A stretch of DNA of 64,000 nt from the NCBI GenBank assembly GCA_040772845.1, contig JAXGXG010000001.1:3410001-3474000 (forward strand). Direction: 5' to 3'. A program made the translations under genes and the position numbers. The notes under the pieces were generated by a model that saw nothing but the letters and a program-made list of their open reading frames with translations, had not been told where the DNA came from and searched no databases. Positions within the stretch are counted from its first letter, which is position 1. Each line of letters opens with the position of its first letter. The DNA is from PWXP01 sp040772845 (GTDB lineage Bacteria; Planctomycetota; Planctomycetia; Pirellulales; Thermoguttaceae). Positions 51,801 through 58,079 of this stretch are shown one piece after another.

Positions 51801-52210
51801 CCCGTTGCCGCGTCCAGGGCGTAGATCTTGTCATCAGCCGACGAACCGAAAACCAGACAACCTCCGGCAACCGCGACGTGGAATGCACGGTCGTAGGCGA
51901 CCACTGCGCGAAGATTGCCGAAACGATTCGTTACGTCCTCGCGGGCCGGCTCAGGCCAGGCGGGCGCCGGCGCGTGTGCGGCCCGATAACGCCATACTTC
52001 GGCCAGCGGCGGCGCAACCCGTTCAGGCGACGCGCCGCTGCGCCGGTAATCGCCCTGAAACGTCGGCCAATCCGCGCCGAGCAACAGGCAAAGAAGTGGA
52101 ACGAAATACCACCACGGCGGCCGGCGCACGGCCCCATTGCTCCGCAAGCGGTTCTGTGAAACGTCGATCTCTGTGAAAGAACACAACTTCTGCAATTGCT
52201 TCAGAAACAT
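48842..52210 (-). CDS. PQQ-type beta-propeller protein with an embedded methyltransferase-like domain
   Basis: 1122 residues from the ATG at 52210. An N-terminal membrane or signal helix (PPWWYFVPLLCLLLGADWP) is followed by propeller blades with typical repeats (KIYALDAATGQQRWSFFTGG, AVYCLQAADGQLVWRRFVHE). Around residues 505-630 a Rossmann-type region is inserted: YCILLGSCKGQLALELARRS, VIAIEPDAEQVAAARHLLDE and ILRPNGGMVIVQAP, like an S-adenosylmethionine methyltransferase. Propeller blades resume after it (MFAVDAYNGAIYWETEIPDS) and end with SSGCTCPYPMQMSVAYAP. It is the third gene of a unit with the transglutaminase lipoprotein and the cobalamin adenosyltransferase. Whether it binds PQQ or SAM is unknown. 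Confidence 0.85.
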   Translation of the reverse strand: MFLKQLQKLCSFTEIDVSQNRLRSNGAVRRPPWWYFVPLLCLLLGADWPTFQGDYRRSGASPERVAPPLAEVWRYRAAHAPAPAWPEPAREDVTNRFGNLRAVVAYDRAFHVAVAGGCLVFGSSADDKIYALDAATGQQRWSFFTGGPVRLAPTVAGDLVYAGSDDGAVYCLQAADGQLVWRRFVHEPLTCVPGNGRMISLWPVRSSIVVDGGIAYAAAGLFPNEGVYLAALDAKDGAVRWSRKIGVSSQGYMLVSPDRLYVPTGRTSPAVFARADGEPLGGLPDGGSACVLVTEQDVVAGPSIRPPGIAVADSQTRETLATFNGLRMVVSGSMAYLQSEDKLTAFDRVRYLVLARERKSLAEDRKRLTDGEDKSSVTTERLKAIDARLKEIAVAQQACRVWSIPCDCPYAMILAGRFLFLGGKNRVVAIDSADGQIVCSATVEGTAHGLAAANGCLFASTDQGVIHCFRPAKDTDTQTAAKVVHATPREPVNAPGANDVGFGQFAQRVLAAANCRQGYCILLGSCKGQLALELARRSRLQVIAIEPDAEQVAAARHLLDEAGLQGTRVTVMQAAFDRLSLPDYCANLVVAGDSLSSGRLPSSAAEIGRILRPNGGMVIVQAPTDRADMAVWKTWGEGTLPAWQVESRAGFVFGQARRGPLEGAGEWTHAFADPANTASSGDRLVKSPIRVQWFGEPGPRPMVDRHFRNAPPLYKDGRLFVPGREVMFAVDAYNGAIYWETEIPDSLRVGAFLDSSSMAVDERYLYVAAADRCERFSVADGSRNVLASIPHDSGDGAPGEWGYVAVTGSFLLGTERSPEAAYRQITRRSELDIMPVWYPNMKVALSRCLFALDRATGKLRWRYRNGVIIDTTLTAGGEKVYFLESRNPSAMADRSGRMTMRELIDGNEVFLVALDMASGDLRFEQRIESHNIQQPAYLSLAENILLLSGSKIAGGEHIIASGQAALRQRRGNERIHYYFQAFDAGTGRLLWQRDHDTDLPVDGGHGEFNRHPTLIGSVAYTWPYAYRLQTGERIEGWKFNRRGHGCGNVSASAECLFWRGGNPWMYDLRPGGGAARINQVTRPGCFINILPAGGLILIPEASSGCTCPYPMQMSVAYAPRSP

Positions 52211-52236
52211 GACAGCACGTTCCCTCAAAGGATGGC

Positions 52237-52761
52237 TCAGTAACTCATCGGTTCAAACATGCATCGCGCCAGGACGAACAACAGATCGCTCAATCGGTTC
52301 AGGTAGGAAAGGTGGTGTTCGGCTACACGTTGTGGTTCCGCCTGGACCAGAGAAACCATCCGGCGTTCGGCGCGGCGGCAGACGGTGCGGGCAAGGTGCA
52401 GCGCGGCCTCGGCTCGCGTATTGCCGGGCAGTACGAAGGCGCGCAACGGCGGCAGGTCGGACGCATGGCCGTCAATCGCCGCCTCCAGGGCCGTAATGTG
52501 CTGCGGCCCGATCGCCTGGGAAGCGTCCGCCGCAAGATCAGACATGACGATTTCGCCGCCAAGCCGCAGCAGGGTGCGCTGAATCTCTTCGATCAACGCG
52601 TCGGTGGCCCCTGGCAGCCGCTCGGCCCGAACCAGACCCAGCGCCGCACTCAACTCGTCGAGCGTTCCGCATACTTCCATGACCGCGGCGTCTTTGGCAA
52701 TGCCGCTGCCGTCGGGAAGACAAGTTCGGCCCCCGTCGCCCTTGCGTGTGTAAATCTTCAT
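52237..52761 (-). CDS. pduO: ATP:cob(I)alamin adenosyltransferase, PduO type
   Basis: 174 residues, the normal length. It begins MKIYTRKGDGGRTCLPDGS, the ATP-binding N-terminus of this family, and contains ICRRAERRMVSL-type residues (VCRRAERRMVSLVQAE) and YLNRLSDLLFVLAR at the C-terminus. The enzyme makes adenosylcobalamin. It is translationally coupled to the gene before it (ATGA overlap), an unexpected partnership with a transglutaminase-like lipoprotein and a propeller protein. Confidence 0.93.
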   Translation of the reverse strand: MKIYTRKGDGGRTCLPDGSGIAKDAAVMEVCGTLDELSAALGLVRAERLPGATDALIEEIQRTLLRLGGEIVMSDLAADASQAIGPQHITALEAAIDGHASDLPPLRAFVLPGNTRAEAALHLARTVCRRAERRMVSLVQAEPQRVAEHHLSYLNRLSDLLFVLARCMFEPMSY

Positions 52762-54347
52762 TCGACTTCGATCACCTCGATCTTCAACTTGCCGATCACG
52801 CGAATAATGGGCAGAAAGGCCGTGAACGCGCTACTGCCCTCCATGCTCGCCTGCGTGAGCTTCAGATGGGCCGCTCCAATGCCACCACCGGATAGCGTGG
52901 CGTCCAACGGAATGAAACGGCCGTCGATGTACGCCTCGGTCCACATGTGGAAATAGAACGCACGCCGGCCCGGCAAGTATACGAGCCCGGCGGCCACACG
53001 GGCAGGGATGTTCGCGGCGCGGCACATGGCCGCCAGCAGAACGGCGTGTTCCGTGCAGTCGCCCTCGCGCTGCCTCGCCACTTCCGCCGCCGTGGCGAAC
53101 GCCTGCGAGTAGTCCTTCTGCTTGACGTACGTCCCGACAAACCGCTCCAGGACCACGGCCTTCCGCCACGGGTCCTTCTCGTCACCGACGGCCTCGCGCG
53201 TGAGTCGAACGATTTCCGCATTGTCGCTCTGGATCATATTCGACGGGCGGAGGTCGGCCTCGGCAGGTGTTTCGTCAGCCGCGTCGGGATTGCCTGCCGT
53301 ACCGGGGCGAAGCGCGTAGACGGTCACCTCCGCCGTGTGCGGCCCCTTGGCCTCGACGCGTTGCGAAGCACCCTGGGGGAGCAGTTCCGCCGGATCGCCG
53401 TCTTCCAGGGTGAGTCGATACCGTGCCTGCACCGTTGTGTGCGGGTTCGGAATCGCCCGGGTCAGCTTCACGGCCAAGTCGAATCCCAGGTCCAACTCGC
53501 CCGGCTCGATTTCGGCCAATGCCACGTCCTTGGGAACGCGATACGTTTCGAGGTTGAGCGTATCGGTCCAGGATTTCAGGACCTCGCCTTCGGGATCGGT
53601 CCAGAGCACGCTGCGCAGCTCCTGACCGGGCCCCATGCGGGTCACATTCTCGATCCGCAACAATTTGAACTGGCCGCCCGGAAGAGAAACCTGCTCGTGT
53701 CCGACCGCCTTCAGTTCCACCTCCGCCAGGTGAGTCAAGCCGGGGATCAGCATTTTCAAGCGGCGCTCGTCGCCCGGTTGCATGGGCTTTTGCACAAGAG
53801 AACTCTCAACGGCGTAGAATCCGCCGCAGTCGGCCGACCAGGGCAGCGAGTACTTCGTCGTCTTTCCGAGCGTGCCGATCTCCAGCTCCAGCCGATCGCC
53901 GCGTACGACGCCCGCCATCCTCAGCGGTTCGCTTCCCTGCTCGATCGTGGCCCTCAAACGCAGCAAACTTCCATCGGCCGCCTGCAAATCGGTGAATCGG
54001 ATCTTCTGGTCCGTGGTCTGGCGGAACCGCTGCACGCGGAGCACGGTCTGCCCATCGACCTGCTTCAGCTCGCGCCCGTCTTCGGTGGCGTGCCGAATGG
54101 TGGTGCTTGCATATCCGACACGTTTTCCGCCGAGCATCAGGATTTGCCAGAATTGACGGCCGTGCTCGCCGTCCGGCTCCCCGGCAGGTTCGGCGAGGAA
54201 GGGCGGCTCGTCCGTACCGGTCGCATCGCCCGATTGCCCTTGATCGCCTTGCTTCGCAGACGTATCGCAGCCGATCGCAAGAAGACACAGGGCGGCAACA
54301 AGCCAGAAAAAGCCCGAGCGGGCCGGGCTGACCGATTGGTATTGCAT
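52758..54347 (-). CDS. Transglutaminase-like lipoprotein
   Basis: 529 residues from the ATG at 54347; ATGs at 54371 and 54362 are possible and none has a clear ribosome site. The lipobox is LLAIGC. A large beta-rich N-terminal part (residues 40-390) precedes a transglutaminase-like core: EGDCTEHAVLLAAMCRAANI with the catalytic cysteine, FHMWTEAYIDGRFIPLDATL with histidine and aspartate. In bacteria such proteins act as peptidases or cross-linkers in the envelope. It heads a three-gene minus-strand unit. Confidence 0.85.
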   Translation of the reverse strand: MQYQSVSPARSGFFWLVAALCLLAIGCDTSAKQGDQGQSGDATGTDEPPFLAEPAGEPDGEHGRQFWQILMLGGKRVGYASTTIRHATEDGRELKQVDGQTVLRVQRFRQTTDQKIRFTDLQAADGSLLRLRATIEQGSEPLRMAGVVRGDRLELEIGTLGKTTKYSLPWSADCGGFYAVESSLVQKPMQPGDERRLKMLIPGLTHLAEVELKAVGHEQVSLPGGQFKLLRIENVTRMGPGQELRSVLWTDPEGEVLKSWTDTLNLETYRVPKDVALAEIEPGELDLGFDLAVKLTRAIPNPHTTVQARYRLTLEDGDPAELLPQGASQRVEAKGPHTAEVTVYALRPGTAGNPDAADETPAEADLRPSNMIQSDNAEIVRLTREAVGDEKDPWRKAVVLERFVGTYVKQKDYSQAFATAAEVARQREGDCTEHAVLLAAMCRAANIPARVAAGLVYLPGRRAFYFHMWTEAYIDGRFIPLDATLSGGGIGAAHLKLTQASMEGSSAFTAFLPIIRVIGKLKIEVIEVE

Positions 54348-54844
54348 GATGATGACTCGCATTGAGAACATGGGACCGTCCCCCTCACATGCAGCAGAGA
54401 AAACACCGCGTCGCCGGCTCGTGGACGGTCATTCCTTGTCCTACCCAGTGTACGAGATACGCTCCAGCTTGGGTAGCCTTGCCGATGTTGCCGCTTCTGC
54501 CGGCAATACACGACCTCGAACCGGACAGAGAACCGAGGTTGCGCAGTCTGCCGCACCGACAGGCAAATCCCGTTATCCCGGATTATTCACGATAGGTAGG
54601 GTGGGTCAAACAAGCCGCTTTCTTACCGACAAGACAAGCTCGAAGCGCAAGCGAGTGGGTCGATTGGATCCACTTGCTGGCGCTGCGTGCTTGTACATTT
54701 GTCTCCGCCGCTCGCCTTGCAGCACGGCAGGCAATCCCTGAACCCCCAGCTTGTCCGGGCTTGCGTTGAGCGGCCAGCGAGGCGGTCGGCGAGGCGGCCG
54801 GCGAAACGGCCGGTGAAGCGGCTGCGATCAGGGGGCGGAGCGGA
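54348..54844. other. Intergenic region with short repeats
   Basis: 497 bp without a gene. It contains CATGGGACCGTCCCC (54369-54383), a variant of the GGGAC-type motif, the sequence ACAAGCTCGAAGCGCAAGCG (near 54635), which looks like a dispersed-repeat fragment, and a 12 bp tandem repeat annotated separately. Confidence 0.45.
54764..54823. repeat. 12 bp tandem repeat, five degenerate units
   Basis: Consecutive units of the type GGCGAGGCGGCC (CGTTGAGCGGCC, AGCGAGGCGGTC, GGCGAGGCGGCC, GGCGAAACGGCC, GGTGAAGCGGCT). They lie just past the stop of the gene at 54845. Confidence 0.8.
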
Positions 54845-55537
54845 TCACTCGAAACCGCCGTCCATCCCCAGACGCGTCTTCAGTTCATCGAACTGGCGCG
54901 AGTATTGATCGCTTGAAGAGTGGACGTGCTCCGCTTCCGTAATGAACTTCAACTGATCGTCGCAACGAACCTCACGCTGCCGGAGGGCATGCTCGAACGG
55001 AACAAGCTGCTCGCCATACACGATCAGGAGCTTGTGTTCGTCGAACTGGATCTCCTGCGGAACGTCCGGATTCAATACGGCAATGCCCGTGCAGCCGTCG
55101 TTCAGCAGCAGGTCTTCGTAATCCCAAAGAATGCTCTTCAGCACCGGCATATCGATGTGCTCGCGATACAGATCGGTGTGACCGCGAGAATCGCGATGGT
55201 GGCTCGTTTCCAGTACGACATCGACAACGCTGCCCAACGGCGTGATCAAGTCCATGAAGACGTCGAAAAGCCGATCGCGCGAAACGGCCGCCATCAGAAC
55301 CGGCACGCTGCTATGATTCTGCTCGTCGTGATAGGCGTCGTGCCGATAACCTTCCGTCGGAATTACCTGCAGGTCGTACGAAGGCCGTACGGCCTCGGTC
55401 AGCACGAAGCTGCCGTACCGGTCAACGCCCAGATGGGCTTCAAGATCCTCTTCGGAGAGGTGCTCGAAGCTGCTGGCGCCGGCAGGCATCGCGCCTTCGC
55501 GGAAGACATTTCGGAAAAACTTTTTCAGGAAGCCCAT
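54845..55537 (-). CDS. Conserved hypothetical protein
   Basis: 230 residues from the ATG at 55537 (MGFLKKFFRNVFREG). Soluble, acidic, alpha/beta, no signal peptide or membrane helix. A pattern of DLITPLGSVVDVVLETSHH and DYEDLLLNDGCTGIAVLNPD suggests a single globular domain. I do not recognise it. It is transcribed alone from a long upstream region. Confidence 0.75.
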   Translation of the reverse strand: MGFLKKFFRNVFREGAMPAGASSFEHLSEEDLEAHLGVDRYGSFVLTEAVRPSYDLQVIPTEGYRHDAYHDEQNHSSVPVLMAAVSRDRLFDVFMDLITPLGSVVDVVLETSHHRDSRGHTDLYREHIDMPVLKSILWDYEDLLLNDGCTGIAVLNPDVPQEIQFDEHKLLIVYGEQLVPFEHALRQREVRCDDQLKFITEAEHVHSSSDQYSRQFDELKTRLGMDGGFE

Positions 55538-55967
55538 CGTTGCTCTCGAAAGATTCAAACGGCGACCGACTCACACACAGCGACCCCAAAGTCGCCTCGT
55601 CTATCAAAACCGTAGGTCACATTTGTCGCGGTGCACGGTGTCGTTTTTTGCCTTTGTGACTCACAGGATTTACCCCCACCTCTCGCGTGCACTAACCCGA
55701 ATAATCGTTATGGCCGGCAAAGCGAACGAGACGCGAAAACCAAGCCGAAACGGACAACATACAAGGTACACGGCGTCATGCCGATTCGGCCTACCGCTAG
55801 TCTAGCATCGAAAAGAGTCCGGCGAGGACAATCGTCGGGAAACTATCCAAGGAACGCAGGTTCATCGCGTAGGGACCTCCATATTGCGTCGGAAGGGACG
55901 CTCGCGGAGACTCTGCCAGTTCCGAAAGCACGGCCGTTCTACGGTGTCGCTTCCGTCTTTGCGCCAT
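55538..55967. other. Upstream region of the hypothetical gene, no gene seen
   Basis: About 430 bp between the hypothetical gene and the 73 bp repeats. No coding pattern stands out. Probably contains the promoter of the gene at 55537. Confidence 0.4.
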
Positions 55968-56137
55968 GCGCCAACGTCGTCACCGCATACGACGCCGCCA
56001 TGAAAGCGGCAGGGCGCAAGCCCTCCGGTATCGTACAATCGCGCGAACCGCCACCGGGCGGCTTGCGCCAACGTCGTCACCGCATACGACGCCGCCATGA
56101 AAGCGGCAGGGCGCAAGCCCTCCGGTATCGTACAATC
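55968..56137. repeat. Two identical 73 bp direct repeats
   Basis: Units 55968-56040 and 56065-56137 are identical and separated by 24 bp. Each starts GCGCCAACGTCGTCACCG and ends GGTATCGTACAATC. Each contains GGGCGCAAGCCC, which folds into a short hairpin. The second unit overlaps the stop codon of the gene split by the insertion sequence. Confidence 0.92.
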
Positions 56138-56306
56138 ACCAGGTTGCCTTTCCGGCAGCCGGGGCGGTAGTCTCGGAAGACGAAGCGGCTTCTGACACCG
56201 CAACCCGCGTCCAGCGATACTCGGTCTCACCGTCCGGATCGAGCAGGTGGAGTTCCGTTTCGGTAAGCCGGAGAAGCTTCTCGTCGGTACGGGCGCCCAT
56301 CAGATT
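56136..56306 (-). pseudogene. C-terminal part of the gene split by the insertion sequence
   Basis: After the element, the frame continues as MGARTDEKLLRLTETELHLL, then DPDGETEYRWTRV and a serine/alanine tail to a TGA at 56136. It joins in frame with the N-terminal part (57649-58067) once the element and one copy of AGATT are removed: GTC-AAT-CT plus G-ATG-GGC, giving VVNLMGARTDE. The ancestral protein had 194 residues. Confidence 0.92.
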
Positions 56307-57648
56307 CAGTAGTTCCAAATTTCGTAACTTGATATAGGTGAACGCAAGGGCTTTTTGGTAAAGGACTTAGGGGATCACACATACCCAAGTCCAGACCAGG
56401 AGGTAACCCATGCGTTCACGGAAGAACCATTGTACGATCTCATGCCGCGAAGTCCACAACCGCGCCGGAGCCATTGTCCAGCAGCATCTCCAGTTGCAGG
56501 ACCATGGGTACAAATGCCGGGCGTCGGTCTTGCTGAATGTCCTCTTTTACGCAGCTTCCCGTATTGGCTTCATTTCCGCTGCTTGCCGGAATCTGGCGGG
56601 CGCGCCAACACAGCAGACCGTATTCAACGTGCTGGTGGCGACGTTGCCGGAGTATCACGAACTGGAGAAGCGGTTGAACAAGGCGCTGGTGGACGGCCTT
56701 CCCAAGGCCGTGCGACGGCGCAAACAGACGCTGGCGATCGACCTGACGTTGATCCCGTACCATGGCGAGCCACATCGGCACCTCGACGAAATCTATCGCA
56801 GCCAACCGAAGAGTGGCACGAGTCACTTTCATGCATACGCCACCTGCTACGTGGTTCGCAACGGGCATCGTTTCACGATCGCCTTGACGCCGGTACAGCG
56901 CGGCGAATCGATGGAAGAGGTCGTCCGTCGCCTGCTGCGTCAAGCACGCGCCCAGGGCGTAAAATGCCGGCTTTTGCTGCTGGATCGCGGGTTTTACTCG
57001 GTTGCAGTCATCCGTTATTTGCAGGCAGCCCGCTGCGCTTTTCTGATGCCGGTTGTCAAACGCGGCCGCAAGCCGAAGGCGGGCCAAGCCGCGACGGGTA
57101 CGCGGGCCTTCGCCCAATGGAAGAAGAGCGGTTGGGCCACACACACCCTGAAAGCGTCCAAGGCAACCAAGTACGGCAAGACCGCGACCGTCAGGATTTG
57201 TGTCAAGTGCGGCAATCTTGCCGGCAAGTGGAAACGCCACGGCCGACGGGCGTTCGTGTATGCGTTTTGGGGATTCCGGCCTGCCAGCCCGCAATGGGTG
57301 TACGAAACGTATCGCAAACGGTTCGGTATCGAAACCAGCTATCGCCAGATGAACGAGGCACGCATCCGCACCTGCACTCGCAATCCACTGTTGCGGCTGC
57401 TCTTCTTCGGCTTGGCGATGATCCTCCGCAACGTCTGGGTCTGGTTTCATTTGACCACCCTCTCGGAACGCCACGGACGACGACTCGCGTTACATCTGGA
57501 GCGTCTTCCATTCCGCGATATGCTGCTGAACCTGCAGCGGGTGGCCGAAGTGATCATGGGAATCACACAATGCATCCTCGACGTAACCTCCGGCCACGCA
57601 ACACCTTCTGACACACCGGACGCTTTCAGCTAAAATTTGGAACTACTG
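56307..57648 (+). mobile_element. Insertion sequence, IS4-type (ISH3-like), 1342 bp
   Basis: Perfect 16 bp terminal inverted repeats CAGTAGTTCCAAATTT (56307-56322, and its complement at 57633-57648). A 5 bp target duplication AGATT lies on each side (56302-56306 and 57649-57653). One transposase gene fills it. Size, repeat length and 5 bp duplication agree with the ISH3/IS4 group. The perfect ends and duplication mean a recent insertion. Confidence 0.95.
56410..57633 (+). CDS. IS4-type DDE transposase
   Basis: 407 residues, ATG at 56410 with AGGAGGT 5 bp upstream. The DDE residues are visible: D in LAIDLTLIPYHGEPH, D in LLLLDRGFYSVAVI, and E in the Y-x2-R-x3-E motif VYETYRKRFGIETSYRQM. The stop lies in the right inverted repeat. 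The reading frame is intact, so the element is probably still mobile. Confidence 0.94.
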   Translation: MRSRKNHCTISCREVHNRAGAIVQQHLQLQDHGYKCRASVLLNVLFYAASRIGFISAACRNLAGAPTQQTVFNVLVATLPEYHELEKRLNKALVDGLPKAVRRRKQTLAIDLTLIPYHGEPHRHLDEIYRSQPKSGTSHFHAYATCYVVRNGHRFTIALTPVQRGESMEEVVRRLLRQARAQGVKCRLLLLDRGFYSVAVIRYLQAARCAFLMPVVKRGRKPKAGQAATGTRAFAQWKKSGWATHTLKASKATKYGKTATVRICVKCGNLAGKWKRHGRRAFVYAFWGFRPASPQWVYETYRKRFGIETSYRQMNEARIRTCTRNPLLRLLFFGLAMILRNVWVWFHLTTLSERHGRRLALHLERLPFRDMLLNLQRVAEVIMGITQCILDVTSGHATPSDTPDAFS

Positions 57649-58067
57649 AGATTGACTACGAATTGCACCTTATCGGGCGGCGCGCCGTCGATGATAACCC
57701 GCGTCATCACGCCATCGGCAAGTCGCCAGCGGAGGTTGAGATTCAACACGGGTGTGAACAGGCGGGCGTTCATACCCTCCAGTTCACACACCATCGTGGC
57801 CGTACCGTCGTCTCGGACGGTCATGGTGCGCCGACCGCGATAATCATCCTGCCAGGTGCCGACAAGAAGCAGCCGATCGCCGGCCGCGGCCGGCGCCGCC
57901 TCGCTGGAATCGGTCTTCACGGCAGGCGCTGGTTGCGCAGACTGGACTGAGACTGCCGGCTCGTTCTGCCGAACCGGAGCTTGCGTGCCATTGGCAGTCC
58001 GCCAGAACACGGCTGTCCCGAGGGCAAGCAAGGCGAGCCCGGCGGCAAGTAGAAGCAATCGCTGCAT
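57649..58067 (-). pseudogene. N-terminal part of a secreted or anchored protein split by the insertion sequence
   Basis: Starts at the ATG at 58067 (MQRLLLLAAGLALLALGTAV), an N-terminal signal or anchor helix, followed by an alanine/serine/proline linker and a domain beginning LLLVGTWQDDYRGRRTMTVR and NLRWRLADGVMTRVIIDGAP. Because of the element, the frame as it stands stops at 57630 after SSSKF. It starts 12 bp after the M16 peptidase stop, so it was the second gene of that unit. Function unknown. Confidence 0.88.
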
Positions 58068-58079
58068 GGCAAAAAAGCG

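Noticed and set aside
50093..52159. 688-codon plus-strand frame
   Set aside because: Antisense to the propeller-methyltransferase gene; composition is arginine-rich and without motifs.
55968..56137. The two 73 bp repeats as a CRISPR array
   Set aside because: Only two units, far longer than CRISPR repeats, one spacer of 24 bp, and no cas genes in the window.
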